From Bactericera cockerelli (taxonomy: Eukaryota > Arthropoda > Insecta > Hemiptera > Triozidae), in the NCBI GenBank assembly GCA_024516035.1, contig CM044959.1, forward strand, positions 9,491,665 through 9,555,664: 64,000 bases of DNA, given 5' to 3'. How positions within the stretch are numbered: the first letter of the stretch is position 1; every line of letters starts with the position of its first letter. A program made the translations under genes and the position numbers. The notes beneath the pieces were generated by a model that did not search any database, was not told the DNA's origin, and worked only from the letters and a program-made list of their open reading frames with translations. Shown here in pieces: positions 34,182 to 44,488 of the stretch.

Positions 34182-34451
34182 GATGCCTCTGAAACCTTCA
34201 AGGCTAGACAGAAAAAGCTTCCTCTTCATAGACGTGAAACAGTGCGTGAAATTCAGACGCAAGAAATAATGCAAAAAATTAAAGGTTCTGCAATTGCCAG
34301 AGGAGGGGCGGTGGTATTGCGTAGGATGGCAACTGAATCAGACCTCGTAGCCGCTGAAGGCAAGTACGATTCTTGTCGTGGTATGTTCTTTAATTCACGC
34401 CCATCTATAGATCCTGATGCAGCTCAAGGTATATCTGGACGAGGGGAGTGA
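33876..34451 (+). pseudogene. broken gene with CxxC motifs in the inverted repeat, left copy
   Basis: From the ATG at 33876 (MEDVTCFICGNIVQEGADRG) the frame is open for 27 codons and meets a single TGA at 33957-33959. It then continues in the same frame to the TGA at 34449-34451, 191 codons in all. Later parts read FIEASRRRNDGHHTWLQTQK, then VPKF-like IPKFNFKELCFYCGKDASET, RETVREIQTQEIMQKI and RRMATESDLVAAEGKYDS. Two C-x2-C pairs (CFIC, CFYC) suggest zinc binding. I do not recognise the family. The part after 34181 lies in the spacer, outside the arm. The premature stop makes a functional full-length product unlikely, and the sequence beyond 34451 looks truncated. Confidence 0.55.
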
Positions 34452-34975
34452 ATTAATGTAGTAACTTGGGCTTTGAAGCCGAAAGAACTAAGTTTCCCAT
34501 TTACTGGGGTTTAACGAAGAAAAGGCCGCTGGTTCAATAACGATACTAAGAAAGGTGTAGCTATTAAAGAGTATTAAATTTACACGGAAAGATAAAAGGA
34601 AGAAATAAACTACTACTATGAAATGAGATTGGATGGTCTTACCTTGAGTACTTGTACCAAGTACTTACGCCTTTAGAAGGGGATCAAAGGTGGTAGATCG
34701 AGGAAGGAGAGAAGACGTACCCTGACCACTGGTTGTTACAATCTGAACGAGGCATCGTTGTTCCCAATCTATCGTACCGAATCTCTGGCTTTCTTTGTAA
34801 GATCATATTATATGCCTATCATCTGATATCTAAGTGTTATCTCTAACAGTTAGGGGCGTAGAGATCGAGTGATATGCGCGGGGTAAGTTTGGAGGCAATT
34901 CAAACTGGAGTCACATGGCGTGAATAGGGAGAGTTCGCTCAAACTGGTCACTAGTGGGATTGATTTCACCTTCCG
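34452..34975. other. spacer of the inverted repeat, unidentified
   Basis: Non-coding as far as I see. It is relatively GC-balanced (GAAGGGGATCAAAGGTGG, GGTTGTTACAATCTGAACGA) and unlike the AT-rich flanks, so it is probably part of an element that I cannot name. Confidence 0.4.
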
Positions 34976-35126
34976 TATGGAGGTTCTAGGTACTAACGAC
35001 TTCTTAGGAGTGAAGCACTGAATACCCCCCCATAGCATGGAACGTATCATTCTTAGGAGTGAAGCACTGAATACGACTAAAAAGTGGTTCACTCCTAAGA
35101 AGTCGTTAGTACCCAGAACCTCCATA
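34976..35126. repeat. small hairpin inside the spacer
   Basis: TATGGAGGTTCTAGGTACTA through GGAGTGAAGCAC (34976-35018) pairs with 35084-35126 with two mismatches. In the loop, CTTAGGAGTGAAGCACTGAA occurs a second time (35052). Confidence 0.85.
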
Positions 35127-35130
35127 TATT

Positions 35131-35761
35131 TTCCACAGTAGAAGCAGAGCTCCTTGAAGTTGAATTTTGGTATTTCCTCACGGTCTCTTGTCACACGGCT
35201 TCCGTTTTTTGCTTCTTTTTCGGCCTTTACAGTGTTTGACTCCTTCGTGTAGACACCTTTGCGACACTTCTCGTGAAGTATAACAGATTTCTGAGTCTGT
35301 AACCACGTGTGATGCCCATCATTTCTCCTCCTGCTGTCCTCAATGAACATTCAAAGTGACTTTTCCTTTAATATTCCTCTATCTTTTCCTTTAATATGTT
35401 GTAGTCACTGTAGCCGAGTGAGTTAGCGCGCTAGGCATTGCACGCATGGTGACCTGGGTTCAATTCCCAGCGGGATGGGATCTTTTCTGCTCTGTACTTG
35501 GATGTTCGGGGTCCACTCATACTTCGTGAGTCGTGAGGAAAAAAGAGTAGCTGCTTTGATATGAAGCAGCGACCAGTGGCTGAATCATAGGCACACAAAT
35601 AATACAAGACATTGTAAATTAAACTGGCAAAGTTCTATGATTCTGCGCTACCCACTAAAATTGTGACATAACAACACAAAGAAAATGCATTTTTATTATT
35701 ATATTATTAATATTCCTTCTTGCACAATGTTCCCGCATATAAAACAAGTTACATCCTCCAT
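35131..35761 (-). pseudogene. second copy of the CxxC gene, split by a SINE
   Basis: The minus strand starts with the same MEDVTCFICG (ATG at 35761). It is interrupted after the QEG codons by the 35401-35707 SINE. It resumes before the same TGA stop (about 35352), then reads FIEDSRRRNDGHHTWLQTQK to ELCFYCGK. Past 35131 it runs into unrelated spacer sequence. The shared stop codon shows that the stop predates the duplication. Confidence 0.6.
35401..35707 (+). mobile_element. tRNA-headed SINE, family A
   Basis: GTAGTCACTGTAGCCGAGTG, GGTTCAATTCCCAGCGGG, CTGCTCTGTACTTGGATGTT and AATTGTGACATAACAACACA match 30488-30786 closely. It is present only in the right arm of the inverted repeat. The flanks share TAATATT, but the duplication is not clean. 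Confidence 0.85.
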
Positions 35762-36489
35762 AGTGTGCCTGCTGTCTTGAAATCACATGTTCAGTAAACA
35801 GATCTTAGTAAAATTCAGTGCAAGTTTCTCAAAATTTTAAACTATCTATTCGACTGAATTCAGTAGATAACGTTCAGTTTTGCTTGAAAAGTTGTAAGAA
35901 TGTGATAATTTTAGAGTTCAGACGAAGTTTTTTGCGTTGCACTGCCTTAGCGAAAATTTGGCGCTAGGAACTCTTTCGGTTTAAAATTCATATCTCAGCA
36001 CTGGAGTGAGCAAATTTCAAAATTCAAACAGTATTTTACTTAAAATTACATTTTCTACAAGTTTAATTCTATTAATTTTTTCAATTGGTGCAGTCCTTTT
36101 TGACTTACAGGCGTTGAAAGTTGAGAATTTTCAAAATTTGAGCTATGCTTGAAAAAACCACCCATCTTTGAGGAGCGATTGTGCCTGAACGGCTTAACTT
36201 ATTTTAATGATTCAAACGTCATTAGACGCATAATTTTATGCTCCTTAGATAAGAACTGAGTAAAATTTTCTGTAGAATAAATACATTTTGAGTTATAAGC
36301 GCAATTTTAAAAAAAGTGCAAAAAATTTGCACTATTTAGGCCCTAAACTCGGAAGCACAACCTAAAATCCGTCGCAAACTCATATACCCATTATTCAGGA
36401 CCCCTTTAAGGGTTTAAAACGATTTCCAGCTATTGAGCAATTTTTTGCCGCTAGAGCACTAATTTGCCTGGGCTACTATGAATTTTAGG

Positions 36490-36534
36490 AGACTGCCAAT
36501 TCGCTGAAAAATCCTCGTGGTGTCACCCTGTCAC
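36490..36534 (+). repeat. 45-bp direct repeat, right copy
   Basis: AGACTGCCAATTCGCTGAAA through GGTGTCACCCTGTCAC; one mismatch with 33036-33080. Confidence 0.85.
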
Positions 36535-36641
36535 CGGGTAAGGTTTATGTGAAGTCAAAGCAAATATCTTAATCTAATAAAATCCACAGCACTAAACTAT
36601 TTATCCTATTTTTTAAACTATTTATCCTAATAATAAAACAT

Positions 36642-36830
36642 GCCGACCTCCGTGGCTCAGTGATTATAAGAGGATTGGTTGCTGACCCAAAAGTTGCGGG
36701 ATCGAATCTCGGTCGGAGCGAAAAATTCTAACCGGGGTTTTCCGTATCCGGAATGGCATAGATGTAAAGGTAAAGTTCCCTGAAGTAATTCCAAATTGGT
36801 TCCGGGGCAAAATTACCTTAAAAAATAAAT
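36642..36830 (+). mobile_element. tRNA-headed SINE, family D
   Basis: GCCGACCTCCGTGGCTCAGT, a GGGATCGAATCTC B box, TTCTAACCGGGGTTTTCCG, GATGTAAAGGTAAAGTTCCC and GGTTCCGGGGCAAAA. The second copy is at 63017-63188. Confidence 0.8.
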
Positions 36831-37402
36831 AAAAATAAATCAAAACACCCTGTTTCAACTAAGTAGTTTTAGTTTCTAGACCATTAGGCATTAGGGCAGG
36901 TAACGTGCGTAATTAACTAATTATGTGTAACTTGTGCAAGATTAGTTAGTTAAGTTAGTTAGTTAAGCTATAGATTAGTATATATTATATATAAACAGAA
37001 CTTTTATGTTATATGTATAGGTATAGAGCATAGACTATCTAGCTCAGAAAGCCCTAATTATGCCAATTGTTAGTAATTTAATGGTGTTTCAAATACACTT
37101 TTCGATGCCACAAGCAATAAGATTTAATTGTTCTCTTAATCAATATTCATGATCGGACGAATTAGCAAGCCACGTGTTCAGTGAGACCTTGACATTATTC
37201 TGAGCTTTGAGAATTCAGGAAACCTAAAATTTTCCTTCCGAGTTCTGAGGTAATTTTAAAGATATTTCTATTGGTAATACATATAATACCAATCATACTT
37301 AATTCAAATAATACTTAGTAATAATAATACTAACAATACATAATACTAATAATAATTAGTACTAATAATACTATCAATAGCATGTAGATTTGTAGATTAA
37401 CA
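36831..37402. other. intergenic, simple repeats
   Basis: It holds (GTTA)n near 36942-36966 and (AATA)n-like tracts near 37300-37375. Confidence 0.45.
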
Positions 37403-37556
37403 GACCGACCTCAGTAGCTTGATCGATAAGGCGGCGGACTTGTAATCTGCAGGTCGGTGGTTCAAGTCCCGCTTTCGACTTAGATTTATTAAAGCTAGTT
37501 TGAGTGGTTGTGATATCATGAAATCACCATCAACATCAACACAAATATGATAACTT
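37403..37556 (+). mobile_element. tRNA-headed SINE, family E
   Basis: GACCGACCTCAGTAGCTTGA, GCGGCGGACTTGTAATCTGC and a GGTTCAAGTCCC B box. The body is GCTAGTTTGAGTGGTTGTGA and the end is ACACAAATATGATAAC. Other copies are at 47468-47632 (minus) and 60226-60362 (plus). Confidence 0.8.
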
Positions 37557-37567
37557 TTCAACATGAT

Positions 37568-37628
37568 AATATATGTCCTGGCTAAAGGGTGGGGTTATTG
37601 CCTATGGCAATCTCTTCCACCCAAACCT
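37568..37628 (-). repeat. repeat family J core, inverted
   Basis: CTAAAGGGTGGGGTTATTGC and CAATCTCTTCCACCCAAACC. Confidence 0.65.
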
Positions 37629-38161
37629 TCGTTTTCTGATCTCTAAGAACTAACTTCAGAAACATCCTGTGTCTGAGTTACTTGTAAGCTCAAGAGTCCA
37701 GTCGTTATGACATTTCTGACAGTGATCTAACTGCCTATTAGACGCAGGCGCAAAGCTTTATGTGATCAAAATGATCGATTGTAAATATTAGCGCTTGTGG
37801 ATTCTATTTTCCGATATCTGTGATCAGTTGATCATTTGACTTATCAATAGCATCTCTTTCAATAATCGTACCTATTAGGTTTTACACTAGATAGGTAATA
37901 GCTATTACATAAGAATTACCAATAAAAGTTTTCCTTAAGAACCATTGTTTTCCTTAAGAATGAAAAGATTGACTTTATTCTTTTACCATCATAATAGCAA
38001 TTGTGTTGCATAATTACTTCCTTATGAGAAGTTTACACATTGTAATAATTTATTTGCATGAAATCTATACTTACTAAAATCTCGGTGCATATACGCCTAC
38101 ATAATCTACATACCTATATGAATCTAGTTTATGATATGTACTACTTACCTACATATATTTT
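37629..38161. other. intergenic, no feature seen
   Basis: AT-rich, nothing supported. Confidence 0.4.
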
Positions 38162-38343
38162 ACAATAACACTCTTTAGTGGAAGGCAACCTTAAAGCATT
38201 TTCTACCACCTAACCCTCAGAGTCTTATTATTATGTGGTCACAAACTCAAAAAAAGAGGAAAATTTCATGCACCGGGTGGGATTCGAACCAACGGATCTT
38301 TACGCTACCTGGATTACCAGGCTAGCGCGTTAACCACTTCACA
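38162..38343 (-). mobile_element. tRNA-headed SINE, family B
   Basis: On the minus strand: GAAGTGGTTAACGCGCTAGC, CGTTGGTTCGAATCCCACCC, GTGACCACATAATAATAAGA, with the AAGAGTGTTATT tail. Confidence 0.8.
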
Positions 38344-38374
38344 AGCGAGATGTTACAAATTATTATTAATCTAA

Positions 38375-38447
38375 CTCGATTAATATTCCCAGTTTAGGAC
38401 TCGAAACACCGACCTCCTGGTTACGAGTTCGCCAACTTACCGATTGA
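38375..38447 (-). mobile_element. SINE family E head fragment
   Basis: GACTCGAAACACCGACCTCC and GGTTACGAGTTCGCCAACTT are the inverse of the E head. It abuts the family F head directly. Confidence 0.6.
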
Positions 38448-38764
38448 GCGCGCGATTGGCTCAGTGGTTAAGCACTCGCTTGCCATGCGGAAGGTCCCGG
38501 GTTCGAAACCCCGCGCCGACAAAAATTTGTATTCTTAATTTGGTTACAGTTGTTTGTAAGGGATACCTTCCGGTGCGCTCGTGTTGACCCAGCACCTAAT
38601 TGGGAAGTATTGTGTCACTTCTCGCCCATCAGAGGGGAGGCATACTACGGGATGGGCAGGCTACAACACAGACCACAAGCGTCTACAGTAGCTCCTGTTT
38701 CATGGCTACGAAATAAAAACGGCTGTGAAACACTCATCTTTAAAAAAAAAAAAAAAAAAAAAAA
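38448..38764 (+). mobile_element. tRNA-headed SINE, family F
   Basis: GCGCGCGATTGGCTCAGTGG, GCCATGCGGAAGGTCCCGGG and TTCGAAACCCCGCG form the head. The body is GATACCTTCCGGTGCGCTCG and GGCATACTACGGGATGGGCA, with a 22-nt poly-A tail. It lacks the 5' block of 55994-56260. Confidence 0.85.
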
Positions 38765-38890
38765 TCTACCGAGCTCAATTCCTACCTATCAATAAAATAT
38801 AAGTAGTGGTTTCCCCGTGCTTCATCACTGAATTGAATGTAATGACTGCAACGGTCAATAAGGTTATGCCTGTTTTAGCTTATGACAGTT

Positions 38891-39108
38891 GCACTGGTAG
38901 TCAAGTGGTTAACGCGCTAGTCTAATAATCCAGGTAGCGTAGGGGTCCGTTGGCTCGAATCCCACCCAGTGCATGAATTTTTCCTCTTTTTTTTTGAGTT
39001 TGTGACCACATAATAATAAGACTCTGAGGGTTAGGTGGTAGAAAATGCTTAGAGCAATAACCTCGCCTGGTGCAGGTTACCTCCCACTGAAGAGTGATAT
39101 TGTTATTC
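38891..39108 (+). mobile_element. tRNA-headed SINE, family B
   Basis: GCACTGGTAGTCAAGTGGTT, CGTTGGCTCGAATCCCACCC, GTGACCACATAATAATAAGA and a GAAGAGTGATATTG tail. Confidence 0.85.
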
Positions 39109-39217
39109 TTTTTCAGGAAAAAGGGCCCGAGCCTACAAAAAATCAGGACTATTCGAAACTTTGGTAGATTGTTGGGTACTGTCGGGTACCAGCAGAAATA
39201 CCTAGAGCTTTCTTCGT

Positions 39218-39374
39218 CATCATAGGGTGGCGTCATCGTGAATGATGGTAGCCAGACAGTGGAGGAATGACTCAGCACTTCTACCACTGTCTTTACAAGG
39301 AGGCTAATAATATTGACAAGGGCCCCCAGAACCAATGCTGGTCTACTCCCTGTTTATAGTCCCCCAGCCAGACT
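39218..39374 (-). repeat. repeat family I copy
   Basis: GTCATCATAGGGTGGCGTCA to CCCAGCCAGACT, inverse of 1883-2058. Only one copy of the 38-bp end is present. Confidence 0.8.
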
Positions 39375-40169
39375 AGAGCTTTCTTAGGGAGGCCAAAAAA
39401 ACTAATTTTGCACTTTTTACTCCTTATCTCCCAAAAAAAGCAAAGTCCGCCACTGGTGACTCAACGGTAACATATATTGCTGAAAATCAATGCCAAATTC
39501 GTAATCAACGTAAAAATTAGCGAAATTGGGTAAAATCTTCTTTTTCTACTTATTCGAAACGAATGCATGACAAATTGACCAAACAACACACTTCTCTAAC
39601 CATTTATTTTAATTTATTTTCAATGAAAAACCGAAGCTAAGCAATGACTTAAGTTATCGATTTTGTCTATGAATTTTGCACTCTAAAGCTTTCTTAATTA
39701 TTTTCAGGACTTCATCATGTGATATTCTCAGAAGGATCTCTTGGATGCTCACAATAATAAACACATAATAACTGATAGTCTGACAATGTCAATCAAACTT
39801 CAATCACTGTCAGTAATTTACAACATAATCCTGTGTTGAGCATACTAATCGGGCGTCATCATTAAATGAATTACATTACTGTCACTTTGATATTACCTTT
39901 ACGAAGTGAATAAACATAAGGACCGAGGATTATATGAACTTATCACATTATCATACTTATCACATCATCATTCTTATCATAATGCGATAGAAACAAAAGT
40001 GACCATAGTACTGAAACTTCTGTCACCTCTCAAGTTGAATTCGAACCAATGTGTGGGATTCGAACTAAGAACTTCCAGATTGCGTGTCCGCCACCCACCG
40101 AGCTGTTAATGTTTAAACTTGGATAATAAGTGTCATATACAAAAGAAAAGAAATAGAATGGTCCTTGAT
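39375..40169. other. intergenic, no gene supported
   Basis: A decayed tRNA-like head in reverse (GGATTCGAACTAAGAACTTC) lies at about 40050-40105. Otherwise nothing. Confidence 0.4.
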
Positions 40170-40230
40170 TTTTTTAATTATTGGTTAACGTCGCTTTCAA
40201 CTGCATAATAAAGATGGTCATATCATTAGG
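40170..40230 (-). mobile_element. family G SINE, 3' fragment
   Basis: GGTTAACGTCGCTTTCAACT and GGTCATATCA after a T-run, inverted. Confidence 0.55.
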
Positions 40231-40343
40231 GCACTCGGAAAAATGATTAAAATTTACAAAATAATACATGCAATCTGATGATGAGTTATTTCCTTTAAGA
40301 AGAAAATTTTGTTAGAAAAAAAGAAAGAAGTAAGTTTTGTTTT

Positions 40344-40458
40344 GTTAGCGTCGATGGCGCGTTGAATGCATCGGTTCTCGTATAGAATCTCCAAAGTTAA
40401 ACAACGTCCAGTAAGGTGAAGAATTCGTGATGCTGGCATTCCGGCTCAACCCAGGCTG
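40344..40458 (+). mobile_element. 5S-headed SINE family G, 5' fragment
   Basis: TTAGCGTCGATGGCGCGTTG, ATCGGTTCTCG, AGTTAAACAACGTCCAGTAA, then the start of the body (CTCAACCCAGGCTG). The 3' body is missing. Confidence 0.7.
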
Positions 40459-40519
40459 AAACCTCGTCAGCTGGGAGCTCAAAGAACAAAAGGAAACCAG
40501 CAAACGAGAGGATTATTAT

Positions 40520-40745
40520 GTTATCAAAATCTCAAATGGGAGGATAATTTGCCCTCTCCGTTGCTTCGAATCCCACCCAGTGCATGAATTTTTCCTCATT
40601 TTTTTTGAGTTTGTGACCACATAATAATAAGACTTTGAAGGTTAGGTGATAGAAAATGCTTTGAGCATTAACCTCGCCTGGTTTCGAACCCGCGGCATCT
40701 GGACTTCCAGACCGACGGACGCCGACCACTGAGCAACGACAATGA
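40520..40745. mobile_element. nested SINEs: family B piece inside an inverted family C
   Basis: Family C in reverse is split. Its tail side (ATCAAAATCTCAAATGGGAG) lies at 40523-40558 and its head side (GTTTCGAACCCGCGGCATCT) at 40682-40740. Between them is a headless family B in forward orientation (40559-40681, CGAATCCCACCCAGTGCATG to TTAACCTCGCCTG). Confidence 0.65.
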
Positions 40746-40860
40746 AGCAACATTGTACTAGAATTCAAGTCCATTATAAACCCATTGCTTTCGTCACCAG
40801 GAAAAGCTCTATTAACTGACCAACACAAACTGGAAATCTAAATAAATTACAGAAAATTAA

Positions 40861-41153
40861 AGCGAGGTAATCAGCCAGCGTCGATGGCATGTTGAATACA
40901 CCGGTTCCCTTCAGAACACCGAAGTTAAGCGACATCCAGCGAGGTTAAGACTTGGATGGGTGACCATTCAAATTCTAATTCTCGTGACGCTGGCTTTTCC
41001 CGGCCCCACTCAGGCTGGGTGAGGTCAATGTGAGTAGCAGGTTTGTGAGTTTCCTGCGAATGCAGGGTAAAACCCCCGTCGTGATATGACCATGGCAGTT
41101 GAAAGCGACGTTAAAACCCCACTTAAAAAAAAAAAAAAAAAGCGAGGTAATCA
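40861..41153 (+). mobile_element. 5S-headed SINE, family G, full copy with 13-bp TSD
   Basis: AGCGAGGTAATCA flanks the element at 40861-40873 and 41141-41153. The head (40874-40966) parallels 5S rRNA: GCCAGCGTCGATGGC, GAATACACCGGTTC, CACCGAAGTTAAGCGACATC (A-box/intermediate region) and TTGGATGGGTGACC (C box). The body is GCCCCACTCAGGCTGGGTGA to CGTCGTGATATGACCATGGC, followed by a poly-A tail (41125-41140). Confidence 0.92.
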
Positions 41154-42019
41154 CAGAGAAAGCTTTTATACAGGGTGTTAAATGTTGTTGAACAACACAA
41201 GTGTTGAAGTAATATTTAACAGTCCCAACGGTGGTAATGGTTTAGTATTGATGTGGAGCCGCGGGTTTTAGTTAGGGTAGGCAGCCATGCCGGAGTACCA
41301 TTCTATTTGGCATTAGCTTTGCCGTCCTCAAAAAAAAACACGGACTTGAAATCTAAATTACAGAAAATTAGAGTGAAGTAATCACAGATACAGCTTTTAA
41401 ACACGTCTTCAGCATAGGTGTACTCGATGGTGAAGAGAAACTCTCCTCGGTCTAGTCTGGATGAGAAGGTTGAAGGTTCGAATTATAGCCGGGTCGAGAA
41501 TTTTGCACAAACTTAGTGCTAAAGTTGTCATGATTCAATGATGTCCTGTCTCAAGTAATTTGGGGGAGGGGCCGCTATTCTCACTTGCGGGCATCCAATC
41601 ATTTAGTATACTTAGAGTTCGAAACCCTGATGGGCAGACTGGACAGGAGCTTAAAGCTGCAATCGCTAGCATCGTCAACAGCCTCGCACATCAACCTCAC
41701 CCAGTCTGAATGGGGCAGGAAATGCCAGCATCCTGACGTTGAAATACAAATTGTTTATTTAAAATTTTAGTTTTTGTATTTTTTTTTAGCATTGTTCCAA
41801 CGAAGCAATTTTACATGCTCCACTTACAAGAACAATGAGAAGAAGTTAAGAAAGTGAGAAAAAAAAAATAATAATAATAACATTAAAAAAAATGTTGAAA
41901 AATTCTGCACAACAGGGAATTCGAACTCATGACCTCAGGACTCTGAGCAGTAGTCACAACAACTACACGTCAGGTTGTCTTTGAATTTGCACTAGAAATA
42001 AATACTAAATGATCTATTG
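41154..42019. other. intergenic with duplicated flank
   Basis: TTACAGAAAATTAGAGTGAA and TCACAGATACAGCTTTTA (41352-41392) repeat the target flank at 40850-40870/41150-41170, a local duplication older than the SINE. Decayed SINE body words (TCAACCTCACCCAGTCTGAA) lie near 41690. Confidence 0.5.
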
Positions 42020-42305
42020 AGTTACTCTTTTTTTTTTTTTTTTTTTTTTTTTTTAGGTGGGGTTTAACGTCGCTTTCAACTGCCATGGTCATATCACGAC
42101 GGGGGTTTTACCCTCCATTCGCAGGAAACTCACAAACCTGCTACTCACATTGACCTCACCCAGCCTGAGTGGGGCCGGGAAAAGCCAGCGTCACGAGAAT
42201 TAGAATTTGAATGGTCACCCATCCAAGTCTTAACCTCGCTGGATGTCGCTTAACTTCGGTGTTCTGAAGGGAACCGGTGTATTCAACATGCCATCGACGC
42301 TGGCT
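42020..42305 (-). mobile_element. 5S-headed SINE, family G, full copy with 11-bp TSD
   Basis: AGTTACTCTTT lies at 42020-42030 and 42006-plus-300 (42306-42316). Between them, a T-run (poly-A tail) is followed by the whole element in reverse. It is almost identical to 40874-41120, so both copies are young. Confidence 0.9.
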
Positions 42306-42316
42306 AGTTACTCTTT

Positions 42317-43159
42317 ACAAGTACCTATTTACTCATAAACACTAACAATGTACTATCTCAGCAAATTATACGTTCCTACTTGTATTAAACACTGGATTAA
42401 GCATTAAGCATTCTTCGATCATGTTGAACACAGTGTTAGTTGACAATCTGTTCTTGTCTTCTGGGGGTTTCTGTGAGACGGCGATTATAGGCGATTAGCC
42501 GTGACATAAGAATCGATGCTTATCAATTTTATTACATGAGAATCGATTTTAATTATCAATTACATGAACAAGGAAGAAGACGCGAAACTGTTCTTGTATT
42601 TTCATCTCGAATGTCAATGGGAAAACTAGGAAGTTGAATGATAATAAACTCATTAGAATAAAATAGAATGGTTCAGCTGAAACAATGGATCAAGAGCGCA
42701 CGATTAGATCAGTGGTAAGAAGATAATGGCTTGCCATGCGTTCGAACCCCAGGGTAGACACAAATATGACAATGTTTTACTTTCTAAGTCCTATAATAAG
42801 GAAAGTATTGTATTCTTCGAAAATTTGACCTAGCCAGTTTTTCACATTTCTGGACTCAGGACCTACCCAGGACTACTGGACTCAGGACCTACCCAGTTTT
42901 TCACATAGCCTCAGGATACCCAAAAAGTTGTTTTCGGCCATTGGTCCGTGTGTCTGTGGGTGTGGATAAGGAAAGTAAAAAGGCAATCCGAAACTTAGCG
43001 ATGTATTACAAAAACGTCTATTAATTCCAATCTAAGAAGTTCTTCGAATCTGGGACATGAACCACCGAACCTCAATTAAGTTAATTGTGCGCAGCCTTAT
43101 TGATCGTACCACTGAAGTCGGTATGAATAAAATTGTACATGAAAGTTATGTAAAGTAAT
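42317..43159. other. intergenic, repeat relics
   Basis: GGACTCAGGACCTACCCAG is doubled (about 42852-42895). AAGGAAAGTATTGTATTCTT, GAAAATTTGACCTA and GGATAAGGAAAGTAAAAAGG resemble 58594-58675 and 55300-55320. A head-like GAACCACCGAACCTCAATTA lies near 43060. Confidence 0.45.
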
Positions 43160-43382
43160 AATAAAAATAACACTCTTTGGAGGAAGGTAACCACCAGGCG
43201 AGGTTAATGCTCAAAGCATTTTCTACCACCTAACCCTCAGACTCCTCAGAATCTTATTATTATGTGGTCACAAGCACAAATTAATGATGAAAAATTCATG
43301 CACTGGGTGGGATTCGAGCCAACGGATCCCTACGCTACCTGAATTACCACACTAACGCCTTAACCACTTGACTACCAGTGCA
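43160..43382 (-). mobile_element. tRNA-headed SINE, family B
   Basis: On the minus strand it starts TGCACTGGTAGTCAAGTGGT and has GGCTCGAATCCCACCCAGTG. It ends in the AGAGTGTTATTTTTATTATT tail. Confidence 0.85.
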
Positions 43383-44207
43383 CGGATTATCATTTGGTAA
43401 ATGTATAGAATTAGCAGTTATTATAAATTAATTATTGTAATGCGTAGGTACATAATGTAATCACCGATAGACATATATTTCTGCGTAGTACTTAAAAACC
43501 TACGCTTATTAAATAGTACCAAACTGAATGTATTTTTTATGTATTCAAAAATAAGGAATTTTCGTTCAAAAACAAAAATACAACAATAAATTATATACCT
43601 ATAATGTAAAATGATTAATAATTTTATGATTTGATGAATTTGATGTTCAAACATCACATTGCGCTAATGACGTAGGTTTGGTCTATTTTTAAACCAAAGT
43701 TTTAAATAGTTGCTCAAGGCATTCTAAAAGTGAATTTTTAAATTTAAAACAACGGCTCTAGTTGCTCAAATAGCAACTTTTAAAAATAGCACCTGCTTGC
43801 TATCCAAAATAACGAAATGATAACTTTATTTATTGTTGTCAACGCCCATTTTTATGAAAATATATTTTTCAAGCATACGAGTTCCTCGACCCTGCTTGAG
43901 CAGGAAGAGATGAATTAAGTCTCTGAAGTTGGCAGTCTCTGAAGTTGAGAAACGTCGAGAAAGGCTAGGTCTAGGATGAGTGAGCATTTAACAAATGATG
44001 TGTTCCCTCCTAAGTATACACATGATGTGAAATCTCTGGATTCATAGAGCTACCGGAACAGACAAGTTATCCTCCCATTTAGGAGATAAATATATAAAAA
44101 TCCTCATTGACACCCTTTTGAGGGTCTCTCTTGTAGACCAAGAAAGTTGGATGTTGTGAAGTTCTAGCAAACACATTTTTGTTGTTGCACTGTATGTACA
44201 TCATACA
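43383..44207. other. intergenic, no gene supported
   Basis: It contains a short family C piece (GGATTCATAGAGCTACCGGA) near 44038 and otherwise nothing. Confidence 0.4.
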
Positions 44208-44488
44208 GTAGTCACCTTAGCCTAGCGGTATCATGCTCTCGGCTTACACTCCAGGTGACCCAGGTTCGAATCCCGGTGGGGTCGGAATTTTTCGGCTCTG
44301 TACTTTGGATGTCGGGGCCTATCCTAGCCTCGTGAGGACAATTGGCGTAGTTGCAGAGTTGGCAACAACCAGTAGTGGCATTACGAGATAGATATTGGAA
44401 TATGATGGTTGGTTGAAGATATGATACATAAGCATTAGTTCTCGTAATGTCAATGCTACCTGCAAAAAATTGTGACATAATAACACAA
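44208..44488 (+). mobile_element. tRNA-headed SINE, family A variant
   Basis: GTAGTCACCTTAGCCTAGCG and GGTTCGAATCCCGGTGGG form a head that differs from 30488. The body CGGCTCTGTACTTTGGATGT and the end AATTGTGACATAATAACACA are shared. Confidence 0.8.

Larger units (their letters stand above)
35129..36475 (-). repeat. long inverted repeat, right arm
   Basis: This is the reverse complement of 33152-34181, lengthened by a family A SINE at 35401-35707. Confidence 0.9.

Noticed and set aside
40874..40966. True 5S rRNA gene
   Set aside because: The 5S-like part is incomplete at its 3' end and runs into a SINE body with poly-A and target-site duplications.
44212..44478. 88-codon minus frame with Cys-rich start
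   Set aside because: It is a shadow of the family A SINE; similar frames occur in other SINE copies only where stops happen to be absent.
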